From Sphingomonadaceae bacterium OTU29LAMAA1 (lineage in GTDB: Bacteria; Pseudomonadota; Alphaproteobacteria; Sphingomonadales; Sphingomonadaceae), in NCBI GenBank assembly GCA_024072375.1, contig CP099617.1:3789001-3853000 (forward strand): 64,000 nucleotides of DNA, written 5' to 3'. Under the pieces are notes generated by a model that was not told the origin of the DNA, searched no databases, and worked only from the letters and a program-made list of their open reading frames with translations. Position 1 is the stretch's first letter; each line of letters opens with the position of its first letter. This document shows, in pieces, positions 53,711-64,000 of this stretch. A program made the position numbers and the translations under genes.

Positions 53711-54904
53711 ATGGCGAATAAGCGACACGGAGTGGCGGTGCTCGCGTTGGCACTGGCTCTGGCGGCGTGCGGGGGCGGCAACGAGCAGCAACAGCAGGCG
53801 CCGCAGGGCCCGCCCAGCGTTGGTTATGTCGTTGTTCGCCCGCAGGCGGTGACGCTCACCAACGAGCTACCCGGCCGCACCACCGCGTTCGAAACCTCCG
53901 AAGTACGCCCGCAGGTCAACGGTCTTGTACTGGACCGGTTGTTCGTCGAGGGCGATGTCGTCCGCAAGGGCCAGCCTTTGTACCGGATCGACCCGTCGCC
54001 GTATCAGGCGCAGGTCGCCAGCGCCCGCGCGGCGCTGGCGCGTGCGCGTGCCAGCATCGCCTCCAGCGCGGCGCTGGCCCGCCGCTACGGCGAGTTGGTC
54101 AAGATCAACGCGATCTCACGCCAGGATCTCGAAAACGCACAGACGACGGCGCAACAGGCGCAGGCGGATGTGGCCGCGCAGCAGGCGGCGCTGCGTACCG
54201 CGCAGATCGATCTTGCGCGCACCACCATCCGCGCGCCGATCACCGGCCGCATCGGCCGCTCGGTCTTCACCACCGGTGCGCTGGTGTCCGCCGCGCAGAC
54301 CGATGCGCTCGCGACGATCCAGCGGATCGACCCGATCTACGTCGATATCCAGCAGTCGAGCGCCGACCTGCTCAAGCTGCGCCAGCAGATCATGAACGGC
54401 CAGCTGACGCGCGACGGCAATGCGCCGGTCAAGCTGAAGCTGGAGGACGGCAGCGATTACGGTCCGCAGGGGACGCTGCGCTTCGCCGACGTCACCGTCG
54501 ATCCGACGACCGGCTCGCAGGTCATCCGTGCGCTGTTCCCCAATCCCAACGGCTTGCTGCTGCCGGGCATGTTCGTCCGCGCCTCGCTGGCGCAGGGAAC
54601 GGATCAGAATGCGATCCTGGTACCGCAGCGCGCGGTGACGCGTGACGAAAAGGGCAATGCGACCGTGATGGTCATCGGGGCGGACAACAAGGTGCAGCCG
54701 CGCGTGCTCCAGACCGGACGGACGATCGGCGACAATTGGCTCGTCACCGGCGGTCTGAAGGCGGGCGACAAGGTGATCGTCGAGGGCGGCATGATGCTGC
54801 GCCCCGGCATGGCCGTGCAGGGCAAGCCGTGGAACCCCAACGCGCCCGCCGCCGGAGCCCAGCCGGGCAACGGCGCCGGTGCACCCGCAGCGCAGGCGAA
54901 GTAA
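53711..54904 (+). CDS. RND efflux periplasmic adaptor (AcrA/MexA family)
   Basis: This 397-residue membrane-fusion protein has a lipoprotein signal (MANKRHGVAVLALALALAAC, modified Cys20). A lipoyl half-motif (LFVEGDVVRKGQPLYRIDPSPY) precedes a coiled-coil hairpin (about 100-160), and a second lipoyl half follows (TTIRAPITGRIGRSVFTTGALV). It links the inner-membrane pump and the outer-membrane channel encoded just downstream. A glycine- and alanine-rich C-terminal tail closes it. Confidence 0.93.
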   Translation: MANKRHGVAVLALALALAACGGGNEQQQQAPQGPPSVGYVVVRPQAVTLTNELPGRTTAFETSEVRPQVNGLVLDRLFVEGDVVRKGQPLYRIDPSPYQAQVASARAALARARASIASSAALARRYGELVKINAISRQDLENAQTTAQQAQADVAAQQAALRTAQIDLARTTIRAPITGRIGRSVFTTGALVSAAQTDALATIQRIDPIYVDIQQSSADLLKLRQQIMNGQLTRDGNAPVKLKLEDGSDYGPQGTLRFADVTVDPTTGSQVIRALFPNPNGLLLPGMFVRASLAQGTDQNAILVPQRAVTRDEKGNATVMVIGADNKVQPRVLQTGRTIGDNWLVTGGLKAGDKVIVEGGMMLRPGMAVQGKPWNPNAPAAGAQPGNGAGAPAAQAK

Positions 54905-54910
54905 CCCCAG

Positions 54911-58114
<3,204 letters not shown>

Positions 58115-58119
58115 GTGTG

Positions 58120-59622
58120 ATGAATAGTAAATGTGTCCTCGGCCTGCTCGCGGCCACGGCGCTCGCCGGCTGCAACCTGGCGCCGAAGTATGTACGCCCG
58201 GTCGGCGCGGTCCCGGCGGCGCTGCCGCAGGGCGGCGTCTATCCGGCGGCGGCGACCGACGCGCCCGACGTGACGAAGATCGGCTGGAGGACGTTTTTCA
58301 CGGACGAGCGATTGCGCGACACGATCGCGCTGGGGCTCGAAAACAACCGCGATCTGCGCGTCGCCGCGGCGAACGTATTGCAGGCTCGGGCACAATATCG
58401 TGTTTCGCGCGCCGATCTGGTGCCGTCGACCACGGTGTCCGGATCGGGAACCTACACCAATAACATCCAGGGTGCGGCCGGTGCGCTGGGCGGTGCGGCT
58501 GGTGGCGGTACATCCGGGGGTGGTGCTGGAGCCGGTGCCGGGGCGGGCGGCGGCGGCGCCGGCGTTGGAACCGGCGTAGGCGGGGCATCGTCGAACCTGG
58601 AATTCTATTCCGTCAATGCCGGCTTTTCGGCGTTCGAGCTCGACCTGTTCGGGCGGGTGCGCAACCTGAACCGCGCGGCTTTGGAGCAGTATTTCGCGAC
58701 GGAAGAGGCGCAACGATCAACGCGGATCAGCCTGATCGCGGAGATTGCGACGGCCTGGCTGACGCTGGCGTCGGATCAGGATCAGCTGCGTATTTCGCAG
58801 GATTCGCTGAAGTCGTTCGAACAGTCGCTGGAGCTGACGCGGGCGCAGTTCCGCATCGGCGTAGCGTCTGAACTGGAAGCGCGGCAGGCTGAGACGACCT
58901 ACCAGACGGCGCGCAACGATATCGCGGTGTTGAAGACGCGGGTTGCGCGGGACAAGAACGCGCTCGACCTGCTGGTCGGCACGTCCGTCGGCCCCGAACT
59001 GCTGCCGCAGGGGCTGGGTAATGGCGATGCCGCGTTGCAGGTGCTGCCGGCAGGCGTCGCATCCGACGTGCTGCTGCGGCGGCCGGACGTGTTGCAGGCC
59101 GAGCATCAGCTGATCGCACAGAACGCCAATATCGGTGCGGCGCGCGCAGCCCTGTTTCCGCGCATCTCGCTGACAGCGACGTTGGGTACGATCAGCACGG
59201 CGTTGAGCGGGTTGTTCTCGGGCGGCAGCTTCACCTACACCGGAGCGCCTTCGGTTTCGCTGCCGCTGTTCGATGGCGGACGCCTGCGCGGCAACGTGGA
59301 CGTCGCACGGGCGCAACAGCAGTCCGCGGTCGCGACCTATGAGAAGACGGTGCAAACCGCGTTCCGCGAGGTTGCGGATGCGCTGGCGCAGCGCGGCACG
59401 ATCGACGAGCAGATCGCCGCACAGACGGCCCGGGCGAATGCGGCCGACGTCGCGTTCCGGATTTCCGATGCACGATACCGGGCGGGGGTGGATTCCTTCC
59501 TCACCACACTCGACTCGCAACGCAACCTCTACACGGCGCAGCAGCAGCTGGTGACGACGCGACTTTCGCGGGGGAGCAATCTGGTCGAACTGTATCGGTC
59601 ACTGGGTGGCGGGCTGGAGTGA
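58120..59622 (+). CDS. Outer-membrane efflux channel (OprM/NodT family) with Gly-rich insertion
   Basis: This 500-residue channel is the third part of the tripartite pump. It has a lipoprotein signal with Cys18 in LAGCNLAPKYVRP and two helical-barrel repeats. The ATG at 58120 is chosen. GTGs at 58111 and 58117 are also possible, and GGGAG sits seven bases before 58117. Between the first two beta strands, residues 117-157 are nearly all Gly and Ala, with a GAGAGAGGGG run absent from typical family members. Its 3' end overlaps the convergent glycosyltransferase by 24 bases. Confidence 0.9.
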   Translation: MNSKCVLGLLAATALAGCNLAPKYVRPVGAVPAALPQGGVYPAAATDAPDVTKIGWRTFFTDERLRDTIALGLENNRDLRVAAANVLQARAQYRVSRADLVPSTTVSGSGTYTNNIQGAAGALGGAAGGGTSGGGAGAGAGAGGGGAGVGTGVGGASSNLEFYSVNAGFSAFELDLFGRVRNLNRAALEQYFATEEAQRSTRISLIAEIATAWLTLASDQDQLRISQDSLKSFEQSLELTRAQFRIGVASELEARQAETTYQTARNDIAVLKTRVARDKNALDLLVGTSVGPELLPQGLGNGDAALQVLPAGVASDVLLRRPDVLQAEHQLIAQNANIGAARAALFPRISLTATLGTISTALSGLFSGGSFTYTGAPSVSLPLFDGGRLRGNVDVARAQQQSAVATYEKTVQTAFREVADALAQRGTIDEQIAAQTARANAADVAFRISDARYRAGVDSFLTTLDSQRNLYTAQQQLVTTRLSRGSNLVELYRSLGGGLE

Positions 59623-60654
59623 TCCCGCTCGGGCCGCGTTGACGGCCGGCGCCCGGATCGGCGCCAGGTTGTCGAGGAACTGCGCCGCGCTGTTCGCCCA
59701 GGTGAAGCGGCTGGCATAGGCGGTGCATCGGGCACGATCGCGGGTGTTTGCGCGATGTATCGCCGTTGCCAGATCGGCGTGGATCGCGCCGATGCTCTCG
59801 TCGAGGATGTCGAGCGGCCCCGGAGCGGGAAAGGCGGCAACAGGCGTGCCGCATGCCAGCGCTTCGATCATCACCAGACCAAAGGTGTCGGTGAGACTGG
59901 GAAAGACCAGCACGTCGGCGCTGCGATAGGCTGCCGCCAGATCGGCGCCGAATTTGGCGCCGAGAAACCGCACGTGGGGATAGCGGGCGGCCAGCATTGC
60001 GCGGGCGGGGCCGTCGCCGACGACGACCTTCGTGCCGGTGACGGGCGTTTCCAGGAACGTCTCGACGTTCTTCTCCACCGCGACGCGCCCGACATACAGC
60101 AGGATCGGGCCAGCAAGCGCTTCGATCGCCGGATCGTGCGCGCCGTCGGCGGAGAAGGTCGAAAGGTCGACGCCGCGGCCCCAGCGTCGCAGCGACGAAA
60201 GGCCGTGCGCACGCAATATGGCGTCGACCGATGGCGTCGAGGTCAGGATCGCGTCGGCGGGGGCGTGGAACCACCTGATATAACGCCAGATCCATTCGGG
60301 ATTCGCGCCGGTGCGCGTCGCTACATAATCGGGAAACTGGGTGTGATAGGCGGTCGTGAAGCGCAACCCCCTGGCGACGCACCAACGCCGGGCGGCCAGA
60401 CCGAGCGGACCTTCGGTGGCGATGTGGATCGCATCGGCGTCGAAGGCGCGGATGAGGCGACCGATCGTGCTGCCCCGTGCCAGCGCCAGCCGGATTTCGG
60501 GATAGCTGGGGCAGGGCAGGTTGACGAAGCGATCGGGCGAGATCGTCAGCACGGCATGCCCCTGCCCCTCCAGTTCCTTGGTGACCGCGGTCAGCGTGCG
60601 CACGACGCCGTTGACCTGCGGGGTCCAGGCGTCGGTGACGAGGGCGATACGCAT
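59599..60654 (-). CDS. Glycosyltransferase family 4
   Basis: This 351-residue GT-B enzyme starts MRIALVTDAWTPQVNGVVRTL, a common start of glycolipid mannosyl- or glucosyltransferases. The nucleotide-sugar domain has ILLYVGRVAVEKNVETFL and the EX7E motif in DTFGLVMIEALACGTPVAAF. It begins at the stop of the phosphoesterase gene (one-base overlap), so the two are translated together. A lipid acceptor is plausible. Confidence 0.85.
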   Translation of the reverse strand: MRIALVTDAWTPQVNGVVRTLTAVTKELEGQGHAVLTISPDRFVNLPCPSYPEIRLALARGSTIGRLIRAFDADAIHIATEGPLGLAARRWCVARGLRFTTAYHTQFPDYVATRTGANPEWIWRYIRWFHAPADAILTSTPSVDAILRAHGLSSLRRWGRGVDLSTFSADGAHDPAIEALAGPILLYVGRVAVEKNVETFLETPVTGTKVVVGDGPARAMLAARYPHVRFLGAKFGADLAAAYRSADVLVFPSLTDTFGLVMIEALACGTPVAAFPAPGPLDILDESIGAIHADLATAIHRANTRDRARCTAYASRFTWANSAAQFLDNLAPIRAPAVNAARAGSLQPATQ

Positions 60655-61517
60655 CAGGCGGCCAGCGTTCCGGCGCGGTCGCCCGCGTCGCGCCTGGCGA
60701 TTTCGTCCGCCCAGTGCAGCAATTCCATGCGTCCGTCGAAATGTTCGACCAATGCGGTGCAGCCTTCCACCCAGTCGCCATCGTTATAGTAAGCGACATC
60801 GCCGATCTGGCGGATTTCGGCCGTGTGGATGTGGCCGCAAACGACCCCGTCGACGCCGCGGGATCCCGCGGCGTGCGCAACGACCTCCTCGAATTGCGAG
60901 ATGAAGGCGACGGCGTTCTTGACCTTGGCCTTGGCGTGCTTCGACAGCGACCAATAGGGAAGGCCCAGTCGCCGCCGGGTGAAATTGACCCATTGATTGA
61001 CGACCATCAGCGCGGTGTAGGCACTGTCGCCGACCAGTGCGACCCAGCGGTGCGCGAGGGTGATCGCGTCGAATTCGTCACCGTGCAGGACGAGCAGACG
61101 ACGGCCATCGGCGGTGGTATGGATCGCCTTGCGCCGGATCCTGACGCCGCCGAAGTCGAGACCGGCGAACTGACGGAAGATCTCGTCGTGATTGCCGGGG
61201 ATGTAGGTGACGCGGGTGCCACGCTTGGCGCGCTTCATCAGGCGCCAGACGACGTCATTGTGCGCGGGCGGCCAGTAGAAGCGCTTCTTGAGCCGCCAGC
61301 CGTCGATCATGTCGCCGACGAGATAAAGCTGCTCGCTGTCGACGTGGTCGAGGAAGTCGATCAGCATTCCGGCATTGCAGCCGCGTGTGCCGAGGTGGAC
61401 GTCGCTGATCCAGATCGTGCGGAAGCGGCGGCGAGTGACGCCGGTGCGCTCCGGCAGCGTCGGACGCTGCGGCGTGAACGCAATGATGTCGGCGGTGATC
61501 TGATCGTCGGTGGTCAT
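60654..61517 (-). CDS. LpxH-like metallophosphoesterase
   Basis: This 287-residue enzyme has the two-metal phosphoesterase motifs ISDVHLG (Asp39, His41), GDMIDGW (Asp69), GNHDE (109-111), LHGDEFD and GHIHTA. The order and spacing are those of UDP-2,3-diacylglucosamine hydrolase-like proteins (COG2908). In alphaproteobacteria lipid A synthesis often uses LpxI instead, so the true substrate may be another lipid-linked pyrophosphate. It is coupled to a lipid-type glycosyltransferase. Confidence 0.85.
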   Translation of the reverse strand: MTTDDQITADIIAFTPQRPTLPERTGVTRRRFRTIWISDVHLGTRGCNAGMLIDFLDHVDSEQLYLVGDMIDGWRLKKRFYWPPAHNDVVWRLMKRAKRGTRVTYIPGNHDEIFRQFAGLDFGGVRIRRKAIHTTADGRRLLVLHGDEFDAITLAHRWVALVGDSAYTALMVVNQWVNFTRRRLGLPYWSLSKHAKAKVKNAVAFISQFEEVVAHAAGSRGVDGVVCGHIHTAEIRQIGDVAYYNDGDWVEGCTALVEHFDGRMELLHWADEIARRDAGDRAGTLAA

Positions 61518-61631
61518 GCATGGCCCCCCGGAACGCGCTGTTCCTGACGAAGGCTATGCCCGTGCGATGTTACGGCCCGGTCACGGCAGCGTTACGGATG
61601 TGTGGCGGTCGATGAGCGCTGGTCGGGCGCC

Positions 61632-63269
61632 TCAACCCATCGTCGTGCGCAGTACCGTCAGCAGGAGCCAGTACAACGTTCCCGCCAGCAGCATCGCGGC
61701 CGGCAGTGTCATGACCCAGGCGAGCGCCATGTTGCGGATCGTGCGCCATTGCAGTCCCGCGCCGTTGGCGACCGACGCGCCCGCGACGCCCGAGGACAGG
61801 ATGTGCGTGGTCGAGACCGGCATCGCGAAGCGTTCGGCGAGCAGGATCGTCGCGGCGGTCATCAGTTCCGCCGCCATGCCCATGCCATAGGTCAGATGCG
61901 TCTTGCCGATCCGTTCGCCGACGGTGACGACGATGCGCCGCCAGCCGACCATCGTGCCGAGGCCGAGCGCGATCGCGACGGTGACCTTGACCCACAGCGG
62001 GATATAGCGGGTGCCCTGTTCCAGCGCGTTGCCGTACCCTTTGATCCCCTCGATCTCCTGTGCCGTAAAGCGGCCCTTGGCGCCCTCGCTGGCGACGACC
62101 ATCTTGCTGGCGTCGAGGACGAGATACATGTCGCCGCGCAAGTTCGGCGTGGCGGCGGCGGGAACCTTGCCGAGCGAACCGTAGCTTTCGAGTCGGTCGC
62201 CGACGTCGCGCGACAGGGACGACAACGCACCGTACACGGCAGGGGTGTCGATACGGCGATTGGCCAGACCCTGCGTCACGGTCGCACGGGCGGCGTCGAT
62301 CGAGGTGGGCTCGGGCCCCGGCTGACGTGCGAAGATGGCTTGCGCGGCGCGCGCCTGCTGGACGAAGGCGGGTGTCGCGCTTTCCGGCACCGTGCGGTTG
62401 AGGGCGTAGGCGGTGGGGGCGCAGCCGATCAGGATGAGCATGATGAGACCCATGCCCTTCTGCCCGTCGTTGCTGCCGTGCGCGAAGCTGACCGCGGTGC
62501 AGGTAAGGATCAGCGTGGCACGGATGCCTTTCGGCGGCGGCGCACCGACGTCGGGCGCACGATAGAGCTTGGGGTCGCGCAGGAAGCGCTTCATCACGAG
62601 CAGCAGCAGGAGCGCTCCGCCGAAGCCGATCAGCGGGCTGACCATCAGCGCCGACAAGACCTTTTCCGCCTGATGCCAGTCGACGCCGGAGGTGCCGCCG
62701 GTGTTCGACAGCAGCTGGTTGGCGAGGCCGACGCCGAGGATCGAGCCGATCAGCGCATGGCTGGAAGAATTGGGCAGGCCGACGTACCAGGTGGCGAGGT
62801 TCCACAGCACGGCTGCCAGCAACAGCGCGAAGATCATCGCGAACCCGCCCGCGGACCCGATGTGCAGGATCAGTTCGACCGGCAACAGCGTGATGATCGA
62901 ATAGGCGACGGCGCCCGATGAGAAAAGCACACCGAGGAAATTGAAGAATCCAGACCAGACGACCGCGAGCGGCGCGGGCATGGCATGCGTGTAGATGACA
63001 GTGGCAACGGCATTGGCGGCGTCGTGGAAGCCGTTGACGAATTCGAACCCGAGCGCGATCAGCAGCGCCAGCCCCAGGAACATGAATACGCCGGTGGCCA
63101 GCGTTTCGCCGACCTCTGCCGTGTCGGCGATGATGCTGGCCCCGGCATAGCCGAGCGCACCGATCAGGACCGCGAGGAATATCCAGCGCCCCGCCGGATG
63201 CAGGTGGCCATCGAGGCGGGGACCGCGCGCCGCCGTGGAAGAAGGTGCTGCGTGGACCATGGTAGCCAT
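61632..63269 (-). CDS. Low-affinity inorganic phosphate transporter (PiT family)
   Basis: This 545-residue inner-membrane protein has the two PiT signature regions, FVNGFHDAANAVATVIYTHAMP near the N-terminus and a matching GWRRIVVTVGERIGKTHLTYGMG-containing half near the C-terminus, with about ten membrane segments and a hydrophilic middle loop. It carries phosphate (often as a metal complex) by proton symport. An ATG three codons inside is also possible as start. No Pho box is evident upstream. Confidence 0.9.
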   Translation of the reverse strand: MATMVHAAPSSTAARGPRLDGHLHPAGRWIFLAVLIGALGYAGASIIADTAEVGETLATGVFMFLGLALLIALGFEFVNGFHDAANAVATVIYTHAMPAPLAVVWSGFFNFLGVLFSSGAVAYSIITLLPVELILHIGSAGGFAMIFALLLAAVLWNLATWYVGLPNSSSHALIGSILGVGLANQLLSNTGGTSGVDWHQAEKVLSALMVSPLIGFGGALLLLLVMKRFLRDPKLYRAPDVGAPPPKGIRATLILTCTAVSFAHGSNDGQKGMGLIMLILIGCAPTAYALNRTVPESATPAFVQQARAAQAIFARQPGPEPTSIDAARATVTQGLANRRIDTPAVYGALSSLSRDVGDRLESYGSLGKVPAAATPNLRGDMYLVLDASKMVVASEGAKGRFTAQEIEGIKGYGNALEQGTRYIPLWVKVTVAIALGLGTMVGWRRIVVTVGERIGKTHLTYGMGMAAELMTAATILLAERFAMPVSTTHILSSGVAGASVANGAGLQWRTIRNMALAWVMTLPAAMLLAGTLYWLLLTVLRTTMG

Positions 63270-63353
63270 GACACCGCCGGTGGACCCGCAATGTGACGGG
63301 TTCGTGACAGGACGGATGTTATCATGGGTTGGGCGTAGTGGCGAAGCGGCGGC

Positions 63354-64000
63354 TTACACCGTTCCCATCACCTGCGCGGCGAAGCGTTCCATTTCCTCTT
63401 CCTGCGGACTCATCTGGAGCAGAAGCAGATCGAGACCGGCCGCTTCATATTCGGCGATCCGTTCCTTCAGCTGTTCGGGCGTGCCGACAAGATTGGGGCG
63501 CAAGCCACGGTTGGAGACGGAATATTCCTGGATCTTCAGTTCGCGCTCAAGCTGCGTTCCGGACAGCCACTGGTCGAAATTCGCGTATCCTGCCGGCAGA
63601 TCGCTGATCTGCGTGATGCGGTCGAGTTCGCGCTTCGCCTCCGCCTCGCTATCCCGGACGATGGCATAGGCGGCCATGCCATAGTGCATCGGCGCACCGC
63701 CTGCGGCTTCGCGGCGCGCGGCCATGTCGGCGATCTTCGGGGCGATCGCCGCGACCGGATCGCCGTGCATGACATAGGCATCGCATCGCGCGGCGATCAT
63801 CGTCTTCGCCTTTTCGCTCTCGCCGCCGGCGTAGATGGTGGGCGGTTTCACCGGCTTGGGAGCGCAGATCGCGTCCTGCGTTCGGTAATATGCGCCTTCG
63901 AAGGTAAAACGCTCCTGCGTCCACAGGCCGTCGACGACGCTGAGCCATTCCTCGGTACGGGCGTAGCGGTCGTCGTGCTGGTCGAATTGCAGGCCATATT
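63354..64000 (-). CDS. Luciferase-like FMN-dependent monooxygenase (3' part)
   Basis: The frame is open from the end of the window to a TAA at 63354, giving the C-terminal 214 residues or so of a luciferase-like monooxygenase. The visible part contains DRYARTEEWLSVVDGLWTQ, PPTIYAGGESEKAKTM and NLVGTPEQLKERIAEYEAAG, typical of LLM flavin oxidoreductases close to the FMNH2-dependent sulfone/alkanesulfonate monooxygenases (SfnG/SsuD). The N-terminus and start are outside the window. A GTG at 63851 is internal. Confidence 0.85.
   Translation of the reverse strand, partial: YGLQFDQHDDRYARTEEWLSVVDGLWTQERFTFEGAYYRTQDAICAPKPVKPPTIYAGGESEKAKTMIAARCDAYVMHGDPVAAIAPKIADMAARREAAGGAPMHYGMAAYAIVRDSEAEAKRELDRITQISDLPAGYANFDQWLSGTQLERELKIQEYSVSNRGLRPNLVGTPEQLKERIAEYEAAGLDLLLLQMSPQEEEMERFAAQVMGTV

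Noticed and set aside
61570-63291. 573-codon minus-strand frame in another register over the PiT gene
   Set aside because: The transporter in the neighbouring frame has all membrane segments and signature motifs. This one is Arg- and Gly-rich without them.

Overview
The window is a high-GC (roughly two-thirds G+C) chromosomal segment of an alphaproteobacterium. It most likely comes from Sphingomonas or a close relative (Sphingomonadales). This is an inference from gene order, the S10-spc-alpha ribosomal cluster with adk after secY, alpha-type ParC, UPF0262, CCA tRNA nucleotidyltransferase, short hairpin-rich intergenic repeats and the general look of the proteins. No species can be named from the sequence alone. 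I see no prophage, insertion sequence, CRISPR array or integron. The region reads as stable core chromosome with a few lineage-specific insertions.

Region 1 (1-17078) is the ribosomal protein super-cluster on the + strand: rplW (partial), rplB, rpsS, rplV, rpsC, rplP, rpmC, rpsQ, rplN, rplX, rplE, rpsN, rpsH, rplF, rplR, rpsE, rpmD, rplO, secY, adk, then rpsM, rpsK, rpoA, rplQ. Hairpins followed by T-rich runs lie between rpsQ/rplN, rpmD/rplO and rpsK/rpoA. They cut the cluster into transcriptional segments. Between adk and rpsM sits an insertion of about 4 kb. It holds a tandem array of three copies of a ~197-bp hairpin-forming repeat, an OmpR-type two-component system, and three very small genes. 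A candidate sigma-70 promoter restarts transcription before rpsM.

Region 2 (17079-36184) is mixed housekeeping. It has guaA behind a hairpin-rich leader, tRNA-Arg(TCT), and a YhhQ-type queuosine-precursor transporter. It continues with purC-purS-purQ (purine synthesis), several exported or outer-membrane proteins, a kynureninase plus kynurenine-formamidase-like hydrolase pair, a glycosyltransferase, parC, and a PAS-GGDEF-EAL protein. A minus-strand chain follows (GNAT, DUF1285, NUDIX, CCA transferase), and then folB.

Region 3 (36185-49031) opens with a tonB-exbB-exbD-exbD operon with hairpins at cistron boundaries, followed by a gene-poor stretch. Then come dcd, a NUDIX protein and the chain UPF0262-GH25-like-cdd, divergent from dnaB. 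A cell-wall group follows (YcbB-type L,D-transpeptidase, small lipoprotein, D,D-carboxypeptidase), and then a COG2509 flavoprotein.

Region 4 (49060-64000) has a TetR gene with a promoter so close that its mRNA may be leaderless, and a DctB/DctD-like two-component pair whose regulator lacks the GAFTGA loop. Next is a TetR-controlled tripartite RND efflux operon (adaptor, AcrB/MexB pump, OprM/NodT-type channel) with a perfect 20-bp operator-like palindrome. After it lie a glycosyltransferase plus LpxH-like phosphoesterase pair, a PiT phosphate transporter and the 3' part of a luciferase-like flavin monooxygenase that runs off the end.

I do not see a clearly new multi-gene system. The most unusual items are the Gly/Arg-rich extension of S5, the GAFTGA-less DctD-like regulator, the Gly-rich insertion in the efflux channel, the tandem hairpin array splitting the ribosomal cluster, the hairpins inside the ribosomal and TonB operons, and the small genes upstream of rpsM.
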